43,877 nucleotides of DNA from an uncultured Rubrobacteraceae bacterium (GCA_902806095.1 CADCVF010000035.1:1-43877), one strand, 5' to 3'; positions 25,148 to 33,873 are shown, counted from the first letter of the stretch. Program-made: numbers and translations. Notes: a model not told the origin generated them from the sequence alone.

Positions 25148-26607
25148 TGACCGAGCGGCGAAACCCCGAGGGCACGACGGGCGAGGAGGCGATGGCTGGA
25201 GCGATCGGCGCGGGGAGCCCGGAGGACATCGGCCAGAGCACGCACGCCGCGAGCGACTCCATTCAACAGACCGTCGGCGCAGCCCGGCCAGAGAGCGGCT
25301 CCTACATGTTCCCGGCCTTCGACGCCCACCACCCGCCCGATAAGGACCTCATAGACGACTGCGTCCACTGCGGATTCTGCCTCCCTACATGCCCGACCTA
25401 CGTCCTGTTCGGTGAGGAGATGGACTCACCGCGCGGGCGCATCTACCTGATGAACAAGGGCCTCACCGAGGAGCCGATGAACGATGAGATGGTCCGCCAC
25501 TGGGACCTCTGCCTGGGGTGCATGGCCTGCGTTACGGCCTGCCCTTCAGGCGTGCAGTACGACAAGCTTATCGAGTCCACCCGCCAGCAGGTCGAACGCC
25601 GCTACGAGCGCCGGGCCGACGACAAGGTCTTCAGGGAGATGATCTTCCAGTTCTTCCCCTATCCCAACCGCCTGCGGGCCGTCGCCGCCCCGATGCGCCT
25701 CTACCAGCGCTTCGGGATCGGGGACAAGCTGCGCAGGGCTGGCATCATGCAACGCATCCCGGCCAGGATGCGGGCTATGGAGGCGCTCCTGCCGGATCTG
25801 CCAAAGGAAGAGAAGATCCCTGACCTCACAGGTCCTTTAGGCGAGATGCGTCGCAGGGTCGGTGTCCTGACGGGCTGCGTGCAGCGGGTCTTCTTCTCCC
25901 CAGTCAACGCCGCAACCGTCCGCGTCCTCGCCGCCGAGGGCTGTGAGGTCGTCGCCCCCAAACAGGGTTGTTGCGGCGCCCTCTCCACCCACGCGGGCCG
26001 CGAGGAGGAGTCCCTGGACTTCGCCCGCAAGACCATAGAGACCTTCGATGACCTGAACCTGGACAACGTTATCGTCAACGCCGCTGGCTGCGGCTCGACG
26101 ATGAAAGAGTACGGTTACCTACTGCGCGACGACCCTGAGTACGCCGAGCGGGCGAAGGCTTTCAGCGCGAAGGTCCGCGACGTCTCGGAGTTTTTGCAGG
26201 AGCTTGGCCCCGTGGCAGAGCGGAACCCGCTTCCCGTTACGGCGGCCTACCACGACGCCTGCCACCTGGCGCATGCGCAGGGCATCCGCCGCCAGCCGCG
26301 CCAGACCCTCAAGCAGATCCCGGGGATGGACGTAAAGGAGATAAGGGAGGCCGAGATCTGCTGCGGATCCGCGGGAATCTACAATATGATCGAACCCGAA
26401 CCGGCCGCCGAGCTCGGGGAGCGCAAGGCGAACAATATCCTCAAGACAGGGGCACAGATTATCGTCACCTCCAACCCCGGTTGTATGCTGCAGATACAGT
26501 CTTCCCTGAAGAAGATGGGCCGGGACGGCCTCCCGATGGCCCACCCTGTGGAGGTTCTCGACGCCTCCCTGCGCGGAGATCCTGTAGAGACGCTGCTCGA
26601 CAAATAG
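25147..26607 (+). CDS. glcF: Glycolate oxidase iron-sulfur subunit F
   Basis: A 486-residue subunit with two [4Fe-4S] motifs, CVHCGFCLPTCPTY near residue 75 and CLGCMACVTACPSG near 120, followed by two CCG domains (KQGCCGALSTHAG and AEICCGSAGIYN). GTG at 25147 shares its G with the glcE stop (TAGTG). The first 55 residues are a low-complexity Gly/Ala/Ser-rich extension before the ferredoxin domain, longer than in E. coli GlcF. An ATG within that extension (25192) could be the true start. The product passes electrons from GlcD/E to the respiratory chain. Confidence 0.93.
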   Translation: MTERRNPEGTTGEEAMAGAIGAGSPEDIGQSTHAASDSIQQTVGAARPESGSYMFPAFDAHHPPDKDLIDDCVHCGFCLPTCPTYVLFGEEMDSPRGRIYLMNKGLTEEPMNDEMVRHWDLCLGCMACVTACPSGVQYDKLIESTRQQVERRYERRADDKVFREMIFQFFPYPNRLRAVAAPMRLYQRFGIGDKLRRAGIMQRIPARMRAMEALLPDLPKEEKIPDLTGPLGEMRRRVGVLTGCVQRVFFSPVNAATVRVLAAEGCEVVAPKQGCCGALSTHAGREEESLDFARKTIETFDDLNLDNVIVNAAGCGSTMKEYGYLLRDDPEYAERAKAFSAKVRDVSEFLQELGPVAERNPLPVTAAYHDACHLAHAQGIRRQPRQTLKQIPGMDVKEIREAEICCGSAGIYNMIEPEPAAELGERKANNILKTGAQIIVTSNPGCMLQIQSSLKKMGRDGLPMAHPVEVLDASLRGDPVETLLDK

Positions 26608-26608
26608 C

Positions 26609-27520
26609 ATGATAGCCACCCGCTCTCTCCTCGCCGTCCCAGCGACGCGACGGAAGATGGTCGAGAAGGCGCTCGCCTCGGACGCCGACGCCGTGTTCTT
26701 AGACCTCGAAGACGCCGTCGCCCCTGACAGCAAGGCCGCTGCCCGCGGAGACGTTGTCTCTGCTCTAAAGGAGATCGAGTGGCACGATCGTCCGACACTC
26801 TTCAGGGCCAACGCCATGGACACGCCTTACTTCTACCGGGACCTGATCGAGGTGGTAGAAGAGGCCGGCGACTCTCTAGACGCCATCATAGTCCCTAAGG
26901 TGAACCGTCCCGAGGACCTCTACGCCGTCTCCGTCCTGCTCTCTCAGCTGGAGCTGGCGATGGACCTGCAAAAGGGCAAGATAAAGCTCGAAGCCCAGAT
27001 AGAGAGCGCCGAAGGGCTGACCAACGTGGACGTCATTGCCGGCTCCACCCCCCGCCTTGAAGCCCTCCACTTCGGTCCCGGCGATTTCGCGGCGAGCCTG
27101 AACATGCCCCTGACCAGCATCGGCGTGATGGACGAGTGGGACGACGCATACCCTGGTCACCGCTTCCACTACGCCATGCAGCGCATCGTCGTCGCGGCCC
27201 GCGCCGCCGGGCTGCGCGTCCTCGACGGCCCCGTCGCTGACTACGGCGACGAGGATGGGCTGCGCAGAAGCTGCCTGATCGCCCGCTCACTGGGCTTCGA
27301 CGGCAAGTGGTGCATCCACCCGGCCCAGATAGCGGTCGTCAATACGATCTTCTCGCCTACCGAAAAAGAGGTGGATTGGGCGAAGAAGGTCGTCGCAGCC
27401 TACGAGGAGGCGAACGCCGCCGGCTCGGGCTCGGTGAGCGTGGACGGGCAGATGGTTGACGCCGCCTCCATAAAGCTGGCGCGCAACATGCTCGGCGAGG
27501 TCCCGAAGAAAGACACTTGA
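26609..27520 (+). CDS. CoA-ester lyase, CitE / malyl-CoA lyase family
   Basis: A 303-residue TIM-barrel enzyme of the HpcH/HpaI-CitE superfamily. Landmarks are RSLLAVPATRRKMVEKAL (CoA-binding Arg), FLDLEDAVAPDSK, AQIESAEGLTNV (metal-ligand Glu), FGPGDFAASL (metal-ligand Asp) and GKWCIHPAQI. It is the last gene of the glyoxylate operon, starting one base after the glcF stop. Members reversibly split malyl-CoA or methylmalyl-CoA into glyoxylate plus acetyl- or propionyl-CoA. A role linking glyoxylate to acetyl-CoA is therefore likely here. No citrate lyase alpha or gamma genes are present, which argues against citrate lyase. Confidence 0.86.
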   Translation: MIATRSLLAVPATRRKMVEKALASDADAVFLDLEDAVAPDSKAAARGDVVSALKEIEWHDRPTLFRANAMDTPYFYRDLIEVVEEAGDSLDAIIVPKVNRPEDLYAVSVLLSQLELAMDLQKGKIKLEAQIESAEGLTNVDVIAGSTPRLEALHFGPGDFAASLNMPLTSIGVMDEWDDAYPGHRFHYAMQRIVVAARAAGLRVLDGPVADYGDEDGLRRSCLIARSLGFDGKWCIHPAQIAVVNTIFSPTEKEVDWAKKVVAAYEEANAAGSGSVSVDGQMVDAASIKLARNMLGEVPKKDT

Positions 27521-27587
27521 GCCGAAACCGACGAGGCCACTGTTCAGTCGGCTCTCGCATCGTCGGGCTTCCGGCCTGGCGGCGGTA

Positions 27588-27599
27588 TAACATAAACGG
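27588..27599 (+). promoter_or_regulatory. Candidate leaderless promoter (-10) of TVP38-like gene
   Basis: TAACAT (a TANNNT -10 box, overlapping the alternative TATAAC) is followed by AAACGG and then the ATG at 27600. No ribosome binding site precedes the start. The layout is the same as at gltX and fits leaderless transcription. No strong -35 was found. Confidence 0.45.
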
Positions 27600-28352
27600 A
27601 TGAACGGGCCTGAGCACCTGCCTTACGCGGCGCGCCCCGCAAGACTGAACGCCCGTGCGGTGCGCTGGTTGCGGGTCCTGTTGCTTGCGGCGGCGGCGAT
27701 AGTGTTCGGTCTGTTGTATCTGCTGTCGGCTGGGTTCCGGTTCGAGACGAACCAGGCGCTGGGGATCTTGGGACGCGGGGACATCGCCGGGCTCAGAGAT
27801 TACATCCTCTCGTTCGGTCTCTGGGCGCCCGTGGCCTCGTGTTTTCTGATGGTTTTGCAGGCCCTGGTTGCGCCTGTGCCTTCATTCCTGATCACCTTCG
27901 CCAACGGGCTCGCTTTCGGGGTGTTCTGGGGCTGGATGCTCTCCCTGTTCGGACACGTGCTCGCGGCGGCCGTATGCTTCGGGATCTCACGCGCCCTCGG
28001 CAGGGTCCCCGTGGAGGTACTCGTCGGGAAGACGGGGCTCGAATCGGCCGACCGCTGGTTCGAGCGGTGGGGGGTCTATGCCGTGTTCGCCGGACGGCTC
28101 CTTCCAGGTGTCGCCTTCGACGCCATCTCCTACGCCGCAGGGCTAACCAGGATGCGGTTCCGGAGCTTTATAGCGGCAACGGCCCTAGGCATCTTCCCCC
28201 AGACGTTCCTCTACTCGTACCTGGGACGCCAGGCGCCCGAGTACGTCGCCCTGTTCCTGGTGACCTCGGGTCTCGTAATCCTCGGGGTAGTAGTAGTCGC
28301 CGTCGTCAGGTACAGGAGGGTACGCCGCAAGCCCAAAGAGAATCTTCGTTAG
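27600..28352 (+). CDS. TVP38/TMEM64 (VTT domain) membrane protein
   Basis: A 250-residue integral membrane protein with about six hydrophobic segments. The VTT core is seen in NGLAFGVFWGWMLSLFG, CFGISRALGR and the signature FAGRLLPGVAFDAISYAAGLTR. The C-terminus is basic (RYRRVRRKPKE). Such proteins are DedA relatives thought to work in lipid transport or membrane homeostasis. It is separated from the glyoxylate operon by 79 bases with its own apparent promoter. Confidence 0.88.
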   Translation: MNGPEHLPYAARPARLNARAVRWLRVLLLAAAAIVFGLLYLLSAGFRFETNQALGILGRGDIAGLRDYILSFGLWAPVASCFLMVLQALVAPVPSFLITFANGLAFGVFWGWMLSLFGHVLAAAVCFGISRALGRVPVEVLVGKTGLESADRWFERWGVYAVFAGRLLPGVAFDAISYAAGLTRMRFRSFIAATALGIFPQTFLYSYLGRQAPEYVALFLVTSGLVILGVVVVAVVRYRRVRRKPKENLR

Positions 28353-28384
28353 CGAACCGTAGGCTACGTGGGAGTGAAGGGATA

Positions 28385-28807
28385 ATGCAGCGAAAGTACA
28401 TTCTAGTCCTGATCCTGTTCTGCATAGCTTTGAACGCATCTGGTTTCTTGTGGAAGCTCTTCGAGCCCATACTTCTCTACGATGAGGTAGCCCATTTCAT
28501 CACGCCGTTCACGCTCGTACTGATACTGGCGGAGATCATCTACCGTAGTGGGGGAGACGACGAATTCTTCGACACGCCTCTGCGGGCCATCATTACAGGC
28601 TCGGTCATAGGTCTCCTCGGCGCCGCAGGCTGGGAGGGTATCGAGGTCCTGATGTCCATGATGGGCATAAGCGTATCCAACGTCCTGCCCGATACGCTCT
28701 TCGACGTCTTCCTCGGCAGCGCTGCGGGCGCGTGGGCCGCGGACCGCTACCTCGATCGTATCTTCCGACGCTCCCGCACGAACGCCAACCAGCCCCGCGT
28801 CCGTTAA
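28385..28807 (+). CDS. Small integral membrane protein, VanZ/DUF2238-like
   Basis: A 140-residue protein with four predicted membrane helices, near residues 5-25, 37-56, 72-92 and 105-125. DEVAHFITPFTLVLILAE and DTLFDVFLGSAAGAWAADR resemble the conserved Asp/His positions of DUF2238 and VanZ-like proteins. ATG at 28385 has GAAGGGA upstream. It starts 33 bases after the TVP38-like gene and is probably co-transcribed. The function is unknown and the family assignment is tentative. Confidence 0.7.
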   Translation: MQRKYILVLILFCIALNASGFLWKLFEPILLYDEVAHFITPFTLVLILAEIIYRSGGDDEFFDTPLRAIITGSVIGLLGAAGWEGIEVLMSMMGISVSNVLPDTLFDVFLGSAAGAWAADRYLDRIFRRSRTNANQPRVR

Positions 28808-28810
28808 AGA

Positions 28811-28989
28811 GCATTTCAGCATTTCAGCACGCTTCGGCTTCGCCTCCGCTCGTCAGCACTTCAGCAGGGTGGTAGGCCTCGCCCGGAGCTCGGAAGAACC
28901 TCCGAGAGATGTGCTCCTGCGAGACGGGGGTGGCCCCGGCCGGACGAAGGCTGAAATGCTGACAAGCGCCCGGCAGGGCGCGTGCTGAC
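28811..28989. repeat. Cluster of inverted CTGAAATGCTGA-type repeats
   Basis: This gap carries several copies of a CTGAARTGCTGA-like word in both orientations: minus at 28812-28829 (two overlapping copies) and 28852-28866, plus at 28950-28963, with a partial copy TGCTGAC at 28983-28989. GCATTTCAGC (28811-28820) and GCTGAAATGC (28950-28959) are exact reverse complements, as are CAGCACGC (28825-28832) and GCGTGCTG (28980-28987). Long hairpins are therefore possible. Related copies occur at 29382-29406. Confidence 0.65.
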
Positions 28990-29177
28990 TAGCTCTTCTG
29001 CGACTCGTCCCACTCGTCCTCGACGTTGTCCTTGACACCGCCTGTGCTCTCTTCTTCCTCGACGGCCTCTTTCGAAGCGTCCTTGCCGAGCTTGCCCCGC
29101 TCCGCAGCCTCGTCGAGCTCGTCGCGTACGTTGTCCTCCGTCCCGCCTGAACCGGTGCGGCGTTCGCGCTCGGTCAT
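28989..29177 (-). CDS. Small acidic protein with internal duplication, 62 aa
   Basis: A 62-residue very hydrophilic protein, rich in Glu, Asp and Lys, with no cysteine and no membrane segment. It carries an imperfect internal repeat: GGTEDNVRDELDEAAE near residue 11 and GGVKDNVEDEWDESQK at the C-terminus. ATG at 29177 is preceded by AAGGAGA at good spacing, which supports it as a real gene. The composition is like that of intrinsically disordered stress proteins, but I do not recognise the family. Confidence 0.65.
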   Translation of the reverse strand: MTERERRTGSGGTEDNVRDELDEAAERGKLGKDASKEAVEEEESTGGVKDNVEDEWDESQKS

Positions 29178-29485
29178 GAGTTCTCCTTCCCGGTCGCTTT
29201 ACGCGGCTGTTTCACCTCCGAATCATGCTACCACGCCGCCGTAGCGGGATCGCCGGATCTCGGTTCACGCCCTGGCCGCTGGCATCCTTCGCTGACGGTT
29301 CGACGGCTGAAGCTCTCTGCAGAGATATTGACTTACCGCGAGTGGCGCGAACGGCTACGACCGAGAACGGGAACCTGACGCGCTGAAGTGCTGACCGGCT
29401 GAAATGTTTGCAGAAGACACGGCGACGTTACACAGGTTACATCGCGGGGAATAGCGAGATAGAAAAACGAGTGGGAGGAGGAGAT
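29178..29485. other. Intergenic region between divergent genes with repeat words
   Basis: These 308 bases separate the small acidic protein gene (minus) from the single-pass membrane protein gene (plus), so both promoters should be here. A TTGACT at 29328-29333 is a possible -35, but no -10 at normal spacing was found. Two more words of the CTGAARTGCTGA family, GCTGAAGTGCTGAC (29382-29395) and GGCTGAAATG (29397-29406), lie about 80 bases before the plus-strand start. No gene or RNA was recognised. Confidence 0.5.
29382..29406 (+). repeat. CTGAARTGCTGA-type repeat, distal pair
   Basis: GCTGAAGTGCTGAC is followed by CGGCTGAAATG. These are the same words as in the cluster at 28811-28989, 400 bases away, in plus orientation. 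Together they flank the small acidic protein gene. Confidence 0.6.
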
Positions 29486-30076
29486 ATGGGTGCTACGACC
29501 CTGATCGTGATCATAGTGGTGGTCGTTGTCGTGGTCTTATTGCTGGTGGTGTTGTTCGCTTCGCGGCGGAGGGCTGTGCAGAGGAGCGAGGAGCAGCGGG
29601 AGCGGAGCAGGGAAGAGTTCGGCTCCGAGTACGAGAGGACGGCACAGGAGAGAGGCTCCGAGGAGGAGGCCGAGAGGGAACTCAGGGAGCGTCGCGGCCG
29701 CGTGGAGCGGCGGATCGAGCCGCTCTCCGAAGAGAGTCGCGGTCGATTTGAGGAGCAGTGGGGAGAGGTCGAGAGCGTCTTCGTGGACAATCCCCAGAGG
29801 GCCATAGAGCTGGCGGACCGGACCGTCTCCGACATCCTGAGCGAGCGCAACTTCGTCTCCGACGCGGGCCAGTCCGACGAAGAGACCGAACGGAGCCTGG
29901 CCGCTATGCATCCCGAGGTCGCAGATGACTACAGAGAGGCGCGGGGCATCAGGGCCGAAGTAGTGGGGCGTTCGTCCGGCCACGCGGACGAAGAGGCAAA
30001 CGAGGAGTCTACCGAAGAGTTGCGGCAGGCCGTCCGCAAATATCGCGCGGTCTACCAGCAACTCGTGCGGCAATAG
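29486..30076 (+). CDS. Single-pass membrane protein with charged helical domain
   Basis: A 196-residue protein. Residues 4-26 form one membrane helix made almost only of Val, Ile and Leu. A long Glu/Arg-rich, probably coiled-coil stretch follows (30-90). The C-terminal half has the segment RGRFEEQWGEVESVFVDNPQRAIELADRTVSDI and ends with ELRQAVRKYRAVYQQL. That half resembles a widespread actinobacterial family of unknown function with the same FVD-P-AI-ADRLV pattern. ATG at 29486 has GGGAGGAGG upstream; the frame is open 78 bases further up but without such a site. The ZIP transporter gene follows after 9 bases. Confidence 0.78.
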   Translation: MGATTLIVIIVVVVVVVLLLVVLFASRRRAVQRSEEQRERSREEFGSEYERTAQERGSEEEAERELRERRGRVERRIEPLSEESRGRFEEQWGEVESVFVDNPQRAIELADRTVSDILSERNFVSDAGQSDEETERSLAAMHPEVADDYREARGIRAEVVGRSSGHADEEANEESTEELRQAVRKYRAVYQQLVRQ

Positions 30077-30085
30077 AGAGGCAAC

Positions 30086-30817
30086 GTGGGGGCGCTGGCC
30101 GCCGGGTTCTGGGGGTTCGTTGGGGGGGCGTCGCTTCTCTTGGGGGCACTAGTTGGTATCTACGCTGGCGCTTCGAGGCGTACCATAGCGACCGTCATGG
30201 CCCTTGGTGCTGGGGTCCTGATCTCCTCGGTCGCCTTCGAGCTCATGGACGAGGCTTACCAGCTAGGAGGCTTCGACGCGTCGGCTCTTGGCCTCTTGCT
30301 TGGTGCAGTAGCCTTCTTCTTCGCCGACAGAGCTGTAAACAGGAGGGGAGGAGCGCGCCGCAAGAACCCTGGAGACAAACAGGGTGATTCGGCGAGTGCC
30401 ATCGCAATCGGCGCGCTCATGGACGGCATCCCGGAGTCGGCGGCCATAGGGATCAGCCTCCTCGAAGGCGGTAACTTCAGCGCCGCCCTCGTCGCGGCCA
30501 TTTTCCTATCCAACGTACCGGAAGGACTGTCCTCGGCCTCGGGGATGAAACAGGCCGGGCGCCCGACGGCCCACATCCTCGCGCTCTGGGCCGGGGTAAC
30601 GTTGGTCTCTGCGTTGGCCGCGCTGCTCGGCTACCTCTTTCTCGCTGGCGCCTCGGAGGACGTAACCGCCTTGATCCAGGCCTTCGCCGCAGGAGCCATT
30701 CTGACGATGCTCGCAAGCACCATGATGCCAGAAGCCTACGAGGAGGGCGGCGAGGTCGTCGGGCTCGTCACCGCCGCCGGCTTCCTCCTCTCCTTCATCC
30801 TGAGCCACCTCGAGTAG
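30086..30817 (+). CDS. ZIP family divalent metal transporter
   Basis: A 243-residue transporter with about eight membrane helices. The ZIP metal-site helices are seen as ALMDGIPESAAIGISL and FLSNVPEGLSSASGM (usual HxxPE-type positions here are D-GIPES and N-VPEG). A Gly/Arg/Lys-rich hydrophilic loop (RGGARRKNPGDKQGD) lies between helices 3 and 4. GTG start with GAGAGG upstream. The first metal-site histidine found in many ZIPs is Asp here, so metal preference is uncertain; zinc uptake or efflux cannot be told. Confidence 0.85.
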   Translation: MGALAAGFWGFVGGASLLLGALVGIYAGASRRTIATVMALGAGVLISSVAFELMDEAYQLGGFDASALGLLLGAVAFFFADRAVNRRGGARRKNPGDKQGDSASAIAIGALMDGIPESAAIGISLLEGGNFSAALVAAIFLSNVPEGLSSASGMKQAGRPTAHILALWAGVTLVSALAALLGYLFLAGASEDVTALIQAFAAGAILTMLASTMMPEAYEEGGEVVGLVTAAGFLLSFILSHLE

Positions 30818-30959
30818 GGTCGTAGAGGGATGGTCCGCCCTCGATATGCGATCCTGCTACACACTTCGGACCATTATTGCCGTTATTCGGCCCCAGGCCG
30901 GGACAGATCTTGTTGTGTAAGTTACTATCTACTCACGTATTCGCGAAGGAGGAGGACCG

Positions 30960-31160
30960 ATGGCTAGTCTGGCATGTCCGTGCGCGCGGGGGGGGAACCT
31001 CTGGGGGGAGTTCTGGTGGGTAGGTCGGGAGTACAAATGGGTGTTCTTCGATGACGACAATACTAGCGAGACTTATGCCGAGCAGGTTACGCACTGTCCC
31101 GGGTGCAGCAGGCCACTAGATCGGAAGACCCTCAAAGCAACTACCGCTTTCGTGCGCTAG
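30960..31160 (+). CDS. Small zinc-ribbon-like protein, 66 aa
   Basis: A 66-residue protein with two cysteine pairs, CPC at residues 6-8 and CPGC at 46-49, the latter in HCPGCSRPLD. The middle is aromatic and acidic (GEFWWVGREYKWVFFDDD). Four cysteines in this arrangement suggest one zinc ribbon. ATG is preceded by AAGGAGGAGG, a strong ribosome binding site. Base composition is less GC-rich than the neighbours. I do not recognise the family. Upstream 30818-30959 holds no gene and probably the promoter. Confidence 0.65.
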   Translation: MASLACPCARGGNLWGEFWWVGREYKWVFFDDDNTSETYAEQVTHCPGCSRPLDRKTLKATTAFVR

Positions 31161-31332
31161 CGACAGCGGAGGGCGTCACTGGTGTCCTTTCGCGGGCTTG
31201 GCACGACGCCGGACCTAAAGGCGAGAGGCTGGCCCGCTACGAATTCGCCAACGTGTCCGCGGGCAGACTACGCAGGGTGGGCATGTAGAATGAGAAGACG
31301 AGTTCGGGAATGTGAGGCGGGGGTGATTGACT

Positions 31333-33315
31333 ATGGCGAAGAATCTGGTCACCAAGATCCTCGAGGACCATTTGGTCGAAGGGGTGCTCGATCCCGGCGA
31401 GGAGGTTGGGCTGAAGATAGATCAGACACTCCTCCAGGACGCTACGGGCACGATGGCCTGCCTGCAGTTCGAGAGGATGGGCGTGGACCGCGCCCAGGTA
31501 GAATTAGCCGTCCAGTACGTCGACCACAACGTCATCCAACTCGACTTCAAGAACCCTGACGACCACCGTTTCCTGCAGGCCTTCGCCGCCAGGTACGGCC
31601 TTCACTACTCCCGCCCCGGAAACGGCATCTGCCACTACCTGCACGTCGAGCGCTTCGCCAAACCTGGCGCGACCCTCGTCGGAGCGGATTCTCACACTAC
31701 TTCATCAGGAGCTCTCGGGTCCATAGCTATCGGGGCCGGAGGTCTCGACGTGGCCCTCGTGATGGCCGGACAGCCGTTCCAGACCCCTGCGCCCAAGGTC
31801 GTCGGCGTCGAGCTTACAGGGGCCCTCTCTGACTGGGTAACGCCAAAAGATGTGATCCTCGAGCTCTTGAGGAGGCGCGGCGTGAGGGGTGGCCTCGGAC
31901 GCATCTTCGAGTTTTATGGGGAGGGTGTGGCCAACATAGACGTCACGGGACGGACTACGATCTGCAACATGATCGCCGAGCTGGGCGCCACCACGGGTGT
32001 CTTCCCCTCGGACGAGAGGACGAGGGAATGGCTGAGGATGCAGCAGCGTGAGGAAGACTTCGTCGAGCTCTCCACAGACGACGGCGCCGACTACGACGAG
32101 CACGAGCACATCGAGCTGGACGAGCTGGAACCCCTGATCGCACAGCCCCACTCGCCAGGCAACGTCGTCCCCGTGAGCGAGGTGGCAGGCACCAAAGCCG
32201 CGCAGGTCTGTATCGGTAGCTCGGTCAACTCAGGCTTCGAGGACCTGGCCGTCGCCGCTGCCGTCTTGCGGGACGAGACGGTCTATCCCGGTCTCGTCAT
32301 GACCGTGACGCCTGGGAGCCGTCAGATACTCGACTCCATCGCCAGTACCGGCGTCTACTCCGACCTGGTGCGGGCTGGTGCGCGGATGCTCGAGCCTGTG
32401 TGCGGCCCTTGCGTCGGGATGGGACAGGCACCACCCTCCGATTCGGTCAGCGTCAGGACCTTCAACCGCAACTTCCCCGGACGCTCGGGGACGATGACCG
32501 ATCAGGTGTACCTCACGAGCCCAACCACGGCGGTCGCGACCGCTCTGCTTGGCGCCATCACGGACCCCCGCGAGCTTGGAGAGTACCCGGATCTCCCCGA
32601 GGCTCCCGTGAACCCTGCAGTGGATGACCGCCAGATCCTTGCCCCTGCACCGCCCGAGGAGGCGCCCGGCATCGAGATCCCACGCGGACCGAACATAGAG
32701 CCGCCGCCCGAAGCCCCCGAACTCCCCGATTCCCTCGAGTGTACAGTCACCATTGTGGTCCAGGATGACATCTCGACCGGCGACCTCGCCCCTGACGGGG
32801 TCGAGGTCATGTCGTTCCGCTCGAACGTACCCGAGATCGCCAGGTTCACCTTCCGCCGCTTCGACACCGAGTACCACGGGAAGGCCAGGGAGATGGCGCC
32901 TGGCTTTATCGTTGGCGGGCACAACTACGGGCAGGGATCGAGTCGCGAGCACGCGGCGCTGGCGCCTTTGCACCTCGGCATCAGGGCCGTCATCGCGAAG
33001 AGTTTCGCCCGCATCCACCGCCGGAACCTGATCTCCCAGGGCATCCTCCCGCTTCGTTTCGAGGAAGAATCAGACTACGATAGGTTCGAGCGGGGACAGA
33101 AGTGGGAGCTGCCGGAGATCAGGGCCCGCCTCGAGAACGGCGACGAGGAGGTCCCGCTGAAGAAGGAGGGCGACGAGGTAAAGCTCCTCGCCGAGTACTC
33201 AAAGCGGGAACGCGGCATCCTACTCGCCGGCGGCATCCTGCGCCAGTTACGAGAGAAAGCGGAGGATGAACAGCCCGAAGCACCAGAGCGTGTCTCCGGC
33301 GAAGCCGAACGGTAA
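31333..33315 (+). CDS. Aconitate hydratase, Aquifex-type
   Basis: A 660-residue aconitase-family protein, shorter than AcnA/AcnB and matching the putative Aquifex-type subgroup. The [4Fe-4S] cysteines are in [10 protein letters not shown] and [10 protein letters not shown]. Other landmarks are [18 protein letters not shown] near residue 117 and, in the swivel domain, [18 protein letters not shown] with the catalytic serine region. ATG at 31333 is preferred over the TTG at 31327. It should interconvert citrate and isocitrate, although 3-isopropylmalate or homoaconitate activity cannot be excluded. Its stop lies 3 bases from that of the convergent lspA. Confidence 0.88.
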   Translation: MAKNLVTKILEDHLVEGVLDPGEEVGLKIDQTLLQDATGTMACLQFERMGVDRAQVELAVQYVDHNVIQLDFKNPDDHRFLQAFAARYGLHYSRPGNGICHYLHVERFAKPGATLVGADSHTTSSGALGSIAIGAGGLDVALVMAGQPFQTPAPKVVGVELTGALSDWVTPKDVILELLRRRGVRGGLGRIFEFYGEGVANIDVTGRTTICNMIAELGATTGVFPSDERTREWLRMQQREEDFVELSTDDGADYDEHEHIELDELEPLIAQPHSPGNVVPVSEVAGTKAAQVCIGSSVNSGFEDLAVAAAVLRDETVYPGLVMTVTPGSRQILDSIASTGVYSDLVRAGARMLEPVCGPCVGMGQAPPSDSVSVRTFNRNFPGRSGTMTDQVYLTSPTTAVATALLGAITDPRELGEYPDLPEAPVNPAVDDRQILAPAPPEEAPGIEIPRGPNIEPPPEAPELPDSLECTVTIVVQDDISTGDLAPDGVEVMSFRSNVPEIARFTFRRFDTEYHGKAREMAPGFIVGGHNYGQGSSREHAALAPLHLGIRAVIAKSFARIHRRNLISQGILPLRFEEESDYDRFERGQKWELPEIRARLENGDEEVPLKKEGDEVKLLAEYSKRERGILLAGGILRQLREKAEDEQPEAPERVSGEAER

Positions 33316-33318
33316 GAG

Positions 33319-33816
33319 TCAGCTCTCCGTTCGTTGCTTTTCACCGACGGCTGGTCGCTGGCCGGCTCTCTCGGGACGGAGGGCTGAGAGGAGCAATAGT
33401 CCGACGCCGACGACTATCGCGGCGTCGGCTGCGTTGAAGATGTACCAGAAGCTGAAGTGGACGTAGTCCGTGACTTCTCCGCTGCTCAGACGGTCGAGGA
33501 GGTTACCCGCCGCACCGCCCAGGATCAGACCACACCCTAGCATCGTCGGCTTCGACGGACTCCCCGAAAGCAGCATCCAGAGCACGACCACGACGGCAAC
33601 GGTGCTTCCGACGAGGAGAATCATCTGGCTCCCGCCGAGGATGCCGAAGGCCCCGCCGTCGTTCTTTATGTAGGTGAGGCTGAGGAAGCCAGGCAAGAGG
33701 GTGATGCTCTCCCCGACGCGCATCGAACCCTCGACGACGGACTTTATCCTCTGGTCCACGACGAAGACCGCGAGCGCGAGCGCGAGCGCCAAGATCAGGC
33801 CAGTCCGGCGGCTCAT
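33319..33816 (-). CDS. lspA: Lipoprotein signal peptidase (signal peptidase II)
   Basis: A 165-residue membrane aspartyl protease that removes signal peptides from prolipoproteins. Four helices are visible. The conserved regions are VVDQRIKSVV, KNDGGAFGILG, GGAAGNLLDRLSSGEVTDYV with the first catalytic Asp, and FNAADAAIVVG with the second. ATG at 33816 is used; a GTG directly before it is equally possible, and neither has a clear ribosome binding site. The usual downstream partner rluD is not in this position. Confidence 0.93.
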   Translation of the reverse strand: MSRRTGLILALALALAVFVVDQRIKSVVEGSMRVGESITLLPGFLSLTYIKNDGGAFGILGGSQMILLVGSTVAVVVVLWMLLSGSPSKPTMLGCGLILGGAAGNLLDRLSSGEVTDYVHFSFWYIFNAADAAIVVGVGLLLLSALRPERAGQRPAVGEKQRTES

Positions 33817-33873
33817 CACGAACTGGGATGCGTCTCGGGACCACTCATCGGCGCGTTGATCCTAGCATGATTC

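Noticed and set aside
26609-27520. Citrate lyase beta subunit
   Set aside because: No alpha, gamma or citG/citX genes are nearby; the operon deals with glyoxylate.
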